Source: Candidatus Aminicenantota bacterium (GTDB lineage: Bacteria; Acidobacteriota; Aminicenantia; UBA2199). From it: a DNA stretch of 38,717 bases. The notes under the pieces were generated by a model, which did not search any database, was not told where the DNA came from, and saw nothing but the letters and a program-made list of their open reading frames with translations. This document shows positions 1-7,606 of the stretch, in pieces (position 1 is the stretch's first letter; each line of letters begins with the position of its first letter). The stretch spans positions 1 through 38,717 of the forward strand of contig JAGLSW010000977.1 in NCBI GenBank assembly GCA_023135565.1, given 5' to 3'. The position numbers and the translations under genes are program-made.

Positions 1-20
1 GCAGGGCCGCCGGAGGCAAG
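1..20 (+). repeat. Tail of dispersed palindromic repeat
   Basis: These first 20 bases (gcagggccgccggaggcaag) are identical to the 3' tail of another repeat copy at 31577-31596. They carry the tail signature CCGCCGGAGGCAAG seen at the end of most copies of the dispersed element described elsewhere in this annotation. The rest of this copy lies outside the window. Nothing else is recognisable between here and the promoter at 62. Confidence 0.75.
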
Positions 21-61
21 TCCCTCAGAGTTCTCGAATGTCCGTTTGCTGAAAGCTGCTA

Positions 62-90
62 TTGACAGCAGTGCCCATATGAGGTATATA
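62..90 (+). promoter_or_regulatory. Sigma70-type promoter of the Uma2 gene
   Basis: A perfect -35 box TTGACA (62-67) and a -10 box TATATA (85-90) are separated by 17 bp. The predicted transcription start near 97 leaves a short leader containing GGAGG at 101-105, 6 nt before the ATG at 112. Confidence 0.7.
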
Positions 91-111
91 AATAACTAAC
101 GGAGGTTTATA

Positions 112-675
112 ATGAGTTTACCGGCTTTAAAAACCGAAGACCTGCCGCACTATACCTACGACGATTATGTGCAGTGGGAAGGCCGCTGGGAATTGATTCG
201 CGGTGTTCCTTTCGCCATGGCGCCGCAGCCCAGGATAAAGCATCAACGAATATGCGGCAATATCTATTGGCTGTTGAGAGAGCTATTGGGAAATTGCCCG
301 AAATGCGAAGTGCTCTGGCCGGTGGATTGGCCGGTTACAGAAGATACGGTGGTACAGCCCGATATGCTGATAATATGCAGCGACAGCGAAAATATCGGCG
401 TCGAAAAATTAGAAGTGACGCCGGTAGTGGTTTTTGAAGTGCTCTCCCCTTCTTCTTCCCGCAAAGACCGGGTGATCAAATACCGGTTGTACGAGGCGGC
501 GGGAGTGAAATATTACTGCATCGTAGACCCGGAAACAGACAGTGCCGACGTCTTTGTTTTACAAAAAGATAAATACCGCGGGGCCGAAGAGTTTAAAGAA
601 GAACGGCTGCCTTTCAATCTCGGCCCCTGTGAAATCGAATTCGATTTCGGTAGGGTGTTTAGACCGCCCTCATAA
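112..675 (+). CDS. Uma2-family (DUF820) PD-(D/E)XK nuclease-like protein
   Basis: The 187-residue product matches the Uma2/DUF820 family, small restriction-endonuclease-fold proteins that are often present in many copies per genome; their biological role is unsettled. The sequence shows the usual landmarks: W-E-L-I-R-G with E27, Q-P-D with D84, F-E-V-L-S-P with E109, K123 before a Y-x-x-x-G-V-x-Y-Y segment, and I-V-D-P at 137-140. D84, E109 and K123 are the likely metal and catalytic residues. Length is normal for the family. The ATG at 112 is chosen because GGAGG lies 6 nt upstream and a promoter is visible at 62-90. The next gene begins 30 bp downstream and is probably co-transcribed. DNA cleavage is inferred from the fold only. 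Confidence 0.88.
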   Translation: MSLPALKTEDLPHYTYDDYVQWEGRWELIRGVPFAMAPQPRIKHQRICGNIYWLLRELLGNCPKCEVLWPVDWPVTEDTVVQPDMLIICSDSENIGVEKLEVTPVVVFEVLSPSSSRKDRVIKYRLYEAAGVKYYCIVDPETDSADVFVLQKDKYRGAEEFKEERLPFNLGPCEIEFDFGRVFRPPS

Positions 676-705
676 AGCATCCGGCCTCTTTCGGAATTCA
701 CTAAC

Positions 706-1581
706 ATGATAATCGACAGCCACGTTCATTTGTTCAACCGCAAGATCATAGAAAATGTGTCGGGAAAAACCGACATGGTGCAGCGGCTCGGCCTCTGCGT
801 AGAAGGGGCGCAGGAAAGATGCGAAGTCGGGACGCTCAAACAACAGATGCGCCGCGCCGGGGTGGATGCCTGCTTGTTATTACCCACCGCAGCGGCGAAA
901 AGGGTGCAAAAAACGAACGACCTATATTGGCAATATTCCCAAAATACAGACGGGTTGTTCACAGCCGGTACTCTTCACCCCGCATACCCGCACAATCTCG
1001 AAGAGATACAACGTTTTAAAGAGCGGGGTATCAAAGGAATCAAACTTTGTTCCTTTTCCCAGGGTTTTGCTCTTCATGAACCCGCGGCCTTAGAGCTTTT
1101 CGATCTTATCCGCCGGGAAAATGTGCGCCGGGAAAACACATTTTTCGTAGTGCTGGACACATTTTATGAAGCCCCACGCTATTTCGGCGCCTTGCCCCGG
1201 CATATAACCACGCCGCGGCGATTGGGCCACCTGATAGAACAGTTCCCTGAAATCCCTTTTATAGCAGCTCATATGGGAGGGCAGAGTGCTCCTTTCGAGG
1301 AGATTTGCAAATATTTACCGGCAGCGCCCAACCTATCTTTAGACACCTCCAATGGCCTGCAGACGCTGAGCAAACAGGAATTCATCCATCTGCTCGAAAT
1401 CCATGGGCCGGAACATATTTTATTCGGCACGGACTGGCCCTGGTTCGACCCGGCTGCGGAACTGCCGCTGGTAAACGCATACCTTGAAGAGGCGGGGTTT
1501 TCCAGTAAAGAAAAAGAAGCCGTCTGCGGCGGAAATATCGCCCGCCTATTGGGAAAGAAGGGGAAGGAGCGTTATGAGTGA
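706..1581 (+). CDS. Amidohydrolase-family TIM-barrel metal-dependent hydrolase
   Basis: The 291-residue product begins with the amidohydrolase signature D-S-H-V-H (H6 and H8, metal ligands). It continues with G-I-K at 111-113, A-A-H-M-G-G with H189, and F-G-T-D-W-P-W with D243, the order expected for the amidohydrolase 2 (PF04909) TIM-barrel family of hydrolases and decarboxylases. The substrate cannot be told from sequence. No strong Shine-Dalgarno is visible before the ATG, and the gene follows the Uma2 gene by 30 bp, so it is probably read from the same transcript. Its last codons run into a tandem duplication of a 14-bp unit at 1573-1600. Confidence 0.85.
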   Translation: MIIDSHVHLFNRKIIENVSGKTDMVQRLGLCVEGAQERCEVGTLKQQMRRAGVDACLLLPTAAAKRVQKTNDLYWQYSQNTDGLFTAGTLHPAYPHNLEEIQRFKERGIKGIKLCSFSQGFALHEPAALELFDLIRRENVRRENTFFVVLDTFYEAPRYFGALPRHITTPRRLGHLIEQFPEIPFIAAHMGGQSAPFEEICKYLPAAPNLSLDTSNGLQTLSKQEFIHLLEIHGPEHILFGTDWPWFDPAAELPLVNAYLEEAGFSSKEKEAVCGGNIARLLGKKGKERYE

Positions 1582-1600
1582 TGAATTATGAGTGATGAAT
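1573..1600 (+). repeat. Tandem 14-bp direct repeat at the gene end
   Basis: The unit tatgagtgatgaat occurs twice head to tail (1573-1586 and 1587-1600). The first copy overlaps the stop codon of the amidohydrolase gene. It is probably a replication-slippage product without function. Confidence 0.75.
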
Positions 1601-1644
1601 GATGAGGAGAGATATGAAATTAGGAATAATATTTCGTTTTTCTA

Positions 1645-1673
1645 TTGAAAGAGCGACGTTTTTTGTTTATAAT
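1645..1673 (+). promoter_or_regulatory. Sigma70-type promoter of the hybrid kinase gene
   Basis: A -35 box TTGAAA (1645-1650) and a consensus -10 box TATAAT (1668-1673) are separated by 17 bp. Transcription should start near 1680, giving a leader of about 165 nt before the start codon at 1845, unusually long for this window. Confidence 0.75.
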
Positions 1674-1720
1674 ATCAATTCATCCTGCAAGATATTTTAG
1701 ATAAGCTTCTAACACCGACT

Positions 1721-1799
1721 CCGCCATTACATGACGGCAGTAACCGCACGATACAGCTATTAAAAATATATCAAGTTCTCGCCGCCTGGCGGCTTTTTT
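1721..1799 (+). promoter_or_regulatory. Structured leader with terminator-like hairpin (possible attenuator)
   Basis: The leader of the kinase gene contains an imperfect hairpin at 1721-1737 (CCGCCAT, loop TAC, ATGACGG, one C/A mismatch). A compact GC hairpin at 1781-1793 (GCCGC, loop CTG, GCGGC) is followed directly by six T residues (1794-1799), like a Rho-independent terminator. CCGCC at 1721-1725 can alternatively pair with GGCGG at 1788-1792, so the two structures could exclude each other. It lies after the promoter at 1645 and before the coding start, which suggests attenuation. A plain terminator for the upstream operon is the other reading. Confidence 0.4.
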
Positions 1800-1844
1800 A
1801 CAGGCTCAGTCTTAAAAAAATACTGTTTTATCGAGGACGGAAAA

Positions 1845-3671
1845 ATGGCAAAAACGCCTGAACAGACAGGTTTTTACGACCGCGAATACCGGCTGCTGGC
1901 CGGGGCAAAAGAAATCCTCAACCAGCCCGGTCTTTCACGAGATGAATTGAAAAAAGAATTCGCCGGGATAGTGGCGGAATATGAGACGCTGCTCAAACAC
2001 GCCGCTAAACAGGCCCACAGCCCGGACCGGCCCCTAAGCGAAGCGGATGTGCCCGCAAAGCAGCCGGAAGAAATATTGGAAATGAAAAGCCGCCTTTTTA
2101 CACATATTACCCATGAATTTCTAACTCCCCTGAATTTGGTAATTACCCCATTAGAGCAAATGCTTTCCCAATGCCGGGACCAGGAACAGCGAAAGAAACT
2201 ATCGTTGATGTACCGAAATAGTCAGCGGTTATTCCTTATCATCAACCAGGTGCTGGAATTATTTAAATTGGAAAGCAGGAGATTGAAATTAAAGGCCGGT
2301 CTACAAGATATTATTCCTTTTTTAAAAGGGATTACCGCTTCCTTCGAATTATTAGCCGAACAAAATGAGGTGTCCTTAATCTTTGCCGGCGGCAAAGAAA
2401 GTATCCTCCTCTATTTTGACCCCGAAAAGATGGCAGAGGTGACGTGCAGCCTACTTATGAACGCAGTGAGACTTACTCCTCCCGGCGGTGGGATCAGGGT
2501 GTCGGTGCGCCAACTGCCTCCCGGCGAGGTGGAAATATCGCTGCACAATACAGGAAGCGGCGCTCCTATAGAGCAGAAAAAAAGTACATTCGACAATTTT
2601 TACCAGTTGAAAAAAAGGTCCGGCAATTATATAAAAGATTTCGATATCGGACTCTTTTTAGCAAGGAATTATATCGAGCTCCATCATGGCGCCATCTACG
2701 TGAACAACGGAGAAGGAGAAGGAACGGAATTTGTTATCCGACTGCCCCAAGGAAAAACTCACCTCAAGCCCGAAGAAATCGAGGAAATGCCGGTTTCTCC
2801 CGCGGAGGAGGCCGGGTGTAAAATCTCAAAGCATTATGCCTACATGATGCAGTTAGAAAGAGAAGAAAGAGAGGAAGCCGAATCGAGCGGCAGCGAGACA
2901 GTCGCTGAAGAAAAGAACGGGGACATCGTGCTGGTGATCGAAGACAACGCCGATATGCGCGGTTTTATCAAGAATTTATTAACAGTGGAACATTTCATTG
3001 TGGAGGTGGCAGTCAACGGTAGGCAGGGCATCGACATGGCCAAAGAGATTATCCCGGATATTATCATCAGCGATATTATGATGCCCGACGCCAACGGCTA
3101 CCAGGTATGCCGGGAATTAAAACAGGATGTGGAAACCAGCCATATCCCGATTATCCTTTTATCCGTCAAATTCGCGGAAGATGAGGTTGTTAAAGGGTTG
3201 GAAGCGGGCGCGGACGATTATATCACTAAACCCTTCAATATGGAAATACTGTTGACCCGGGTTAAAAATCTTATCAAGATGCGCCGCCAATTGCAGCAGC
3301 GGGTACAGTGGGACACGGTGGTGCACCCGGATGAGTTGGGGCTTTCTTCTTTAGACGACCGCCTGCTCAAGGATATCCAGGAAGCCATCGAAAAGAACTT
3401 GTCGGACGCTGATTTCAGCGTGGATGAACTGGCGGACATCCTCTCTATGAGCCGGGCCTCCCTGCACCGGAAAGTAACGGCCCTGACCGGCCAACCGCCC
3501 GGTAAATTTGTCCAATCCTACCGGTTGAAACGCTCGCTGGACCTGTTGAAAGCCAATTACGGTAGTATTACGGAAGTAGCGTTGAAGACCGGTTTTTCCA
3601 ATCCCGCTTATTTCACCAAACGTTTCAAAGAAAAATTTAAACGCTTGCCCTCCGACTATTCCAGCCATTAA
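1845..3671 (+). CDS. Soluble hybrid histidine kinase-receiver-AraC regulator
   Basis: The 608-residue protein joins three modules: a histidine kinase region (about 78-302), a receiver (about 360-477) and a C-terminal AraC-type double helix-turn-helix (about 505-608). The layout recalls Bacteroidetes hybrid two-component regulators, but there is no signal peptide, membrane segment or sensor domain, only about 75 N-terminal residues that look helical. H90 in the H-box (T-H-E-F-L-T-P-L) is the expected phosphoacceptor, and D410 (S-D-I-M-M-P-D) with K462 mark an intact receiver. The ATP-binding region is unusual: the N-box asparagine (N206) is present, but the G1 box reads N-T-G-S-G at 235-239 instead of D-x-G-x-G, and the G2 box reads D-F-D-I-G-L at 265-270 instead of G-T-G-I-G-L. 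Kinase activity may therefore be weak or lost. The start has a GGACGG ribosome site. Confidence 0.88.
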   Translation: MAKTPEQTGFYDREYRLLAGAKEILNQPGLSRDELKKEFAGIVAEYETLLKHAAKQAHSPDRPLSEADVPAKQPEEILEMKSRLFTHITHEFLTPLNLVITPLEQMLSQCRDQEQRKKLSLMYRNSQRLFLIINQVLELFKLESRRLKLKAGLQDIIPFLKGITASFELLAEQNEVSLIFAGGKESILLYFDPEKMAEVTCSLLMNAVRLTPPGGGIRVSVRQLPPGEVEISLHNTGSGAPIEQKKSTFDNFYQLKKRSGNYIKDFDIGLFLARNYIELHHGAIYVNNGEGEGTEFVIRLPQGKTHLKPEEIEEMPVSPAEEAGCKISKHYAYMMQLEREEREEAESSGSETVAEEKNGDIVLVIEDNADMRGFIKNLLTVEHFIVEVAVNGRQGIDMAKEIIPDIIISDIMMPDANGYQVCRELKQDVETSHIPIILLSVKFAEDEVVKGLEAGADDYITKPFNMEILLTRVKNLIKMRRQLQQRVQWDTVVHPDELGLSSLDDRLLKDIQEAIEKNLSDADFSVDELADILSMSRASLHRKVTALTGQPPGKFVQSYRLKRSLDLLKANYGSITEVALKTGFSNPAYFTKRFKEKFKRLPSDYSSH

Positions 3672-3775
3672 CAGGCAGTCCGGGAATTATCCGGGGGCAT
3701 GTATGCGGTACTCACAGGTCTCGGTATCAGCGCTTCCCGGTTTTACAGGAAACTGAACAGTTACTCGGTTGGTTG

Positions 3776-3804
3776 TTGAACAAAGTACACATTTGGTATA
3801 TAAT
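3776..3804 (+). promoter_or_regulatory. Promoter of the oligoendopeptidase gene
   Basis: TTGAAC (3776-3781) and a consensus TATAAT (3799-3804) are 17 bp apart. The transcript would begin near 3811, which rules out the longer reading frame starting with TTG at 3769 and supports the ATG at 3841. Confidence 0.75.
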
Positions 3805-3840
3805 CCTATAAAAAATAATAACGACGAGGTATTTTACAAC

Positions 3841-5754
3841 ATGACACATTCAAAGACAAAAAATTATTTCTTTCTAAAACTTTTTTTCACGGTTTTTTTC
3901 CTCTGTTTCGGGCTGCTGAGCACGGGAATGTTAGACGCTGCCACCGCATCGGTAACCAAATCCCGCGACCAGATCGAAGATAAATACAAATGGAACCTGG
4001 AAGACATCTATCCTTCCGTAGACGCCTGGAAAGCAGATAAAAAAGATATTGCCCAAAAACTGCCGCAAGCAGCCTCTTTTAAGGGCAAATTGGGGGAATC
4101 ACCGCGGCAATTATATGACGCCCTCTCCTATGTTTTCAACCTCTACCGCCGCTTAGAAAAACTCTATGTCTACGCGGAGATGCTCTCGGACCAGGATATC
4201 AGCCGCTCCGCACCTATGGCTATGAAACAGTCCATGGGAAAGATGTATACCGAATTTAACTCCCTAATTTCATACATCGAACCTGAAATCCTGGCCCTAC
4301 CGCTTTCCACCATCGAGAATTTTTTTAAAGAAAAGCCCGAACTCAAACCCTATGCCCGCTATATCGAAAATATCCAAAGAATGAAACAGCATACGCTGAA
4401 CGACAGCCAGGAGAGTATTATCGCCCAGGCGGGCCACATAGCCGGTATTGCCGAAGAAACCCATAATGTTTTCGGTAATGCTGAAATGCCCTATCCGAAA
4501 GTTACATTTTCCGACGGCGCTGAAGTAGTCGTCAATGTGCCGGGCTATGCCCGCTATCGGGCCGGCAGCAGCCGGGCGGACCGCATAAAAGCCTATAATG
4601 CGTTCTTCTCAACTTTAGGGAAATTCAAAGGCACCTTAGGTGTTCTCTTGAACGGTAAAATAAAAGAAAATCTTTTCTATACTAAAATACGCAAATACGA
4701 TTCGGTATTAGAGAATGCCCTGTACCCGAAAAAAATCCCCACCGGCGTATACACCAACCTGATCAAGTCGGTACACCGGGCGCTGCCTACGCTGCACCGC
4801 TACCTGAGAATTAAGAAAAAGATGATGGGGCTTAAAGAACTGCATTACCACGATCTCTACCCTGACCTGATCAAGGGAACGGACACCCGCTATAAATATG
4901 AAACAGCCCGCCGTTTGGTTCTTAAGTCGCTGCAAGTATTGGGAAAAGAATATACCGGCAAATTAGAAGAAGCTTTCGACAACCGCTGGATCGATGTATT
5001 TCCCAGCATAGGCAAGGCTTCCGGCGCTTACAGCAGCGGCTCTTACGACACCCATCCTTACGTCAAGCTAAACTATAATGGGAAATTCAACGATATCAGT
5101 ATGCTGGCCCATGAGTTGGGTCATTCGATCCACACTTATTTTTCCAACAAAAGCCAACCCTACCCCACTGCCGGTTATGCATCTTTTATCGCCGAAGTGG
5201 CGGCCACGGTGAATGAAGCCTTAGTCTCCGACTACGTTTTGACTGTCACCAAAGACCCGCGGGAACGGCTTGCTCTATTGGGAAATTTCATGGAAGCCTG
5301 CCGTATGACTCTTTACCGGCAGACTCTTTTTGCCGAGTATGAGTTGGTTATCAATCAACTGGCTGAGAAAGGCGAAAGTCTAACCGGCGACCGCTTCGAT
5401 GAGATTTACTTAGACCTGTTAAAAAAGTATTACGGTCATGACAAAGGGGTAACGATTATAGATCCTTTATACAGGCATGAATGGGGTTATATTTCCCATT
5501 TTTATTTGGGTTTCTACAATTATAATTACAGCACCTCTTTTGCCGCGGCCCATGCCATTGCCGAGAAAATCACCGGCCAGGGAAAACCCATGGTGAAGAA
5601 GTACATCGAGTTTTTATCCGGCGGCAGTTGTATCGACCCCATTCCCCTGCTTAAGAAGATCGACGTAGACATGACAACCGATGGGCCGGTGCAGTTAGTG
5701 GTGGAAAAAATGGAGCGGGCCTTAGACGAAATCGAAAGACTGACCAAAAAATAG
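3841..5754 (+). CDS. pepF: Oligoendopeptidase F (M3B zinc metallopeptidase), exported
   Basis: The 637-residue product is an M3B-family peptidase that hydrolyses oligopeptides with a zinc ion held by an HExxH motif. H424-E-L-G-H428 is visible, and E452 in F-I-A-E-V-A-A lies 24 residues further, in the position of the third zinc ligand. The N-terminus has a hydrophobic stretch (F-F-L-K-L-F-F-T-V-F-F-L-C-F-G-L-L) ending near A-T-A, a plausible signal peptide. This copy is therefore probably exported, whereas classic PepF is cytoplasmic. The start at 3841 is preferred over an in-frame TTG 72 bp upstream because the promoter -10 box lies at 3799-3804. The gene appears to form its own transcription unit. 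A GC-rich stem (5757-5779) follows the stop codon. Confidence 0.93.
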   Translation: MTHSKTKNYFFLKLFFTVFFLCFGLLSTGMLDAATASVTKSRDQIEDKYKWNLEDIYPSVDAWKADKKDIAQKLPQAASFKGKLGESPRQLYDALSYVFNLYRRLEKLYVYAEMLSDQDISRSAPMAMKQSMGKMYTEFNSLISYIEPEILALPLSTIENFFKEKPELKPYARYIENIQRMKQHTLNDSQESIIAQAGHIAGIAEETHNVFGNAEMPYPKVTFSDGAEVVVNVPGYARYRAGSSRADRIKAYNAFFSTLGKFKGTLGVLLNGKIKENLFYTKIRKYDSVLENALYPKKIPTGVYTNLIKSVHRALPTLHRYLRIKKKMMGLKELHYHDLYPDLIKGTDTRYKYETARRLVLKSLQVLGKEYTGKLEEAFDNRWIDVFPSIGKASGAYSSGSYDTHPYVKLNYNGKFNDISMLAHELGHSIHTYFSNKSQPYPTAGYASFIAEVAATVNEALVSDYVLTVTKDPRERLALLGNFMEACRMTLYRQTLFAEYELVINQLAEKGESLTGDRFDEIYLDLLKKYYGHDKGVTIIDPLYRHEWGYISHFYLGFYNYNYSTSFAAAHAIAEKITGQGKPMVKKYIEFLSGGSCIDPIPLLKKIDVDMTTDGPVQLVVEKMERALDEIERLTKK

Positions 5755-5756
5755 AC

Positions 5757-5779
5757 GCGGGGACTACCTGATCCCCCGC
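5757..5779 (+). terminator. GC hairpin after pepF, possible terminator
   Basis: GCGGGG (5757-5762) and CCCCGC (5774-5779) form a six-pair stem with an 11-nt loop three bases after the pepF stop codon. No T tract follows, so it is at best a weak or factor-dependent terminator. Confidence 0.3.
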
Positions 5780-5781
5780 TT

Positions 5782-6066
5782 AGTGGCCTTTCCGAACGGC
5801 TTTCTGCTGACCTAAAGCAAGAGTTTCCAGGCATGAAAGGCTTTTCGCCGCGAAACCTAAAATATATGAGAACATTTGCGAAGAACTATCCGGGCAGCCA
5901 ATTTGTGCAAGAGGCGCTTGCACAAATTACCTGGTATCATAATATCGCTATATTTGAGAAAGTCAAAGAATCCGTTGAGCGTGAGTGGTACATCTCTAAA
6001 ACCGTAGAACATGGATGGAGTCGGAATATCCTGGTTCATCAAATAGATAGCGGTCTGTCCCTTTAC
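5782..6066 (+). pseudogene. Remnant of YhcG/DUF1016-family PD-(D/E)XK nuclease gene
   Basis: Translation in this frame gives a segment typical of the N-terminal domain of YhcG/DUF1016 proteins: E-R-L-S-A-D-L before the in-frame ATG at 5833, then M-K-G-F-S-P-R-N-L-K-Y-M-R, and ending with K-T-V-E-H-G-W-S-R-N and V-H-Q-I-D-S-G. The recognisable homology starts upstream of any usable start codon, and stops abruptly after D-S-G near 6050-6066, where a proline-rich nonsense tail runs to a stop at 6237. Full-length family members are roughly 330-380 residues, so the start of the helical domain and the whole nuclease core are missing. The break coincides with the GTGGAA repeat cluster, so transposon insertion and later deletion are the likely cause. 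Confidence 0.82.
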
Positions 6067-6069
6067 AAC

Positions 6070-6205
6070 TGGCGGATCACTATCTTTCCACTGCTTCCGC
6101 CCCCATTTCCACTGACGGAGCACTATCTTTCCACTACTTCAACACCGGTTTTCCACCGGGTGCCCCCCCCCTTTCCAATGCCCGCGCACCCGTTCCCACG
6201 GGGTT
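6070..6205 (-). mobile_element. Cluster of GTGGAA repeats, probable IS21-like transposon end remnant
   Basis: Read on the minus strand, this stretch contains GTGGAA or close variants several times at irregular spacing, and AGTGGAAAGATAGTG occurs twice (plus-strand copies near 6078-6093 and 6120-6135). Families of short GTGGA-type direct repeats are known at the termini of IS21-like elements (istA/istB). No transposase gene is present, so only the end remains. It abuts the broken YhcG-like reading frame at 5782-6066. Assignment to IS21 is by resemblance only. Confidence 0.45.
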
Positions 6206-6246
6206 TCCCCCCTCCATTAAGAAAAGATATTCAATAAATCCTTCGA

Positions 6247-7581
6247 CTAATCTCGCTGCTCCTCGTTTCCCTTTTTTGTGTTACTTTGAGGCATTGATGA
6301 CCTCCTGGAGAAGGGAAAAAGAATGATACTGAGCAGCGTTCCCAGGGCAAAATAGCCTATCATAATCTCGGCTATTACCAAAAATTCTGTTTTCCAATTT
6401 GCGGCATCAAACGGGTCTATACCGAAGTTAGTAAAGATTTTACAGCTTAGATAGAAATAAGTTTCGGCAGCGCCCCTCTCCCCCACATTTGCCCAATATA
6501 TAAATTCTGTCCATCCTGTCGAGTACAATAAGGAAAATACAAAAACCACGAAAAGACTTGAAAAGAAGAGAGCTCCGAAAGATCGCATATGATTACTGGT
6601 CCAAAAAGTTATACTTGCAAAAATTGGATGTCTTTCTTTAAAAGTATGTATAAAATCAAGGTCCTGAATATGCAGCCAGAAATGATACTCTTCGGAGAAG
6701 TCCGCTTCCTTATATCTAATTTCCCGAAAATTGGTTATCGAAATTAAATCTACCAGGACATGAAATTTATTACACTTATATAAAAACCTTTTCAAAAAAC
6801 GTCTAAAGTGCATTAAGCTTCCCTCGGTTTTTATACTTCGATTCCAGTGTCCTTTACATAGGACAAAGTTAACGAAAAGACAGGCTGTTGAAAGCAATTT
6901 CCTGAGCACTGCATCCAACCATGAAACAAGAAAAAAACCTTTCCTAAATTTTATTTTTCTAAATACACAATTCCCTAAACTTGATTCTATAAATTTTGAG
7001 CCACTGAAATCTATGTTTTGAAACACTACATCATTCATAATTTTAAGTTGTTCAATGTGGCAGTGTTTAAATTTTGAGTCTACGAAATTTGTTTGATCTA
7101 CTAGCATATCATTGAGGTCACAAAAAAGGAATTCTGTACGATTGATTACCGATTCATTTATTAAATCCTTAGAGAATACTTTTTTGCTATTCTTTTTTAA
7201 CAACTTTTGTATCTTCGTCAAAGCATCACCGGGGGGTTTCCCGGTATCACCAGAAAAAATCAATCCCGGTAAATTAGAATTTTCAAATTTAGAGTCGAAT
7301 ATATCACAGCCGATGAACTGCAAATGAGGAAGATAAGAATCCTCAATCAATAACTCCCTTACCTTGCAATTTATGAATATAATTCTTTTGGCAGATTCGA
7401 TTCCTGAAACGGTCATCTTTCTAATTGTAGAGTTGACAAAAATACACTCCTTAACATTTATATTGGCATTATCTGTCAATGTAATATTATCCAGTTCACT
7501 ATTGTTGCATATTATTTCTTTATGTTCACCTGTATCCAGGCTGTCGAATTTCTCGTTTTCGATTATTTTTTGATCTTCCAT
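6247..7581 (-). CDS. Pentapeptide-like protein with C-terminal two-helix ion-channel-like module
   Basis: The 444-residue product has two parts. Residues about 20-215 show irregular five-residue periodicity (for example F-V-D-S-K-F, N-I-D-F-S-G-S-K-F, S-S-L-G-N-C-V-F), as in pentapeptide-repeat beta-helices. The C-terminus has two hydrophobic helices (about 335-356 and 398-422) flanking a re-entrant-like segment, T-N-F-G-I-D-P-F near 384-391. That layout matches the Ion_trans_2 pore fold, although the canonical potassium filter T-V-G-Y-G is not preserved. The ATG at 7581 is preferred because GGCGAGG precedes it and it lies 25 bp after the stop of the upstream gene; a longer frame from 7686 would overlap that gene by 80 bp. 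It is the last gene of a three-gene operon and may be its membrane-acting effector. Confidence 0.72.
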   Translation of the reverse strand: MEDQKIIENEKFDSLDTGEHKEIICNNSELDNITLTDNANINVKECIFVNSTIRKMTVSGIESAKRIIFINCKVRELLIEDSYLPHLQFIGCDIFDSKFENSNLPGLIFSGDTGKPPGDALTKIQKLLKKNSKKVFSKDLINESVINRTEFLFCDLNDMLVDQTNFVDSKFKHCHIEQLKIMNDVVFQNIDFSGSKFIESSLGNCVFRKIKFRKGFFLVSWLDAVLRKLLSTACLFVNFVLCKGHWNRSIKTEGSLMHFRRFLKRFLYKCNKFHVLVDLISITNFREIRYKEADFSEEYHFWLHIQDLDFIHTFKERHPIFASITFWTSNHMRSFGALFFSSLFVVFVFSLLYSTGWTEFIYWANVGERGAAETYFYLSCKIFTNFGIDPFDAANWKTEFLVIAEIMIGYFALGTLLSIILFPFSRRSSMPQSNTKKGNEEQRD

Positions 7582-7606
7582 TTTCTTTGCCTCGCCTTTC
7601 TTGAAT

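Noticed and set aside
3769-3840. Longer oligoendopeptidase F start at a TTG codon
   Set aside because: The promoter -10 box (TATAAT) lies inside this extension and the signal peptide begins at the ATG at 3841.
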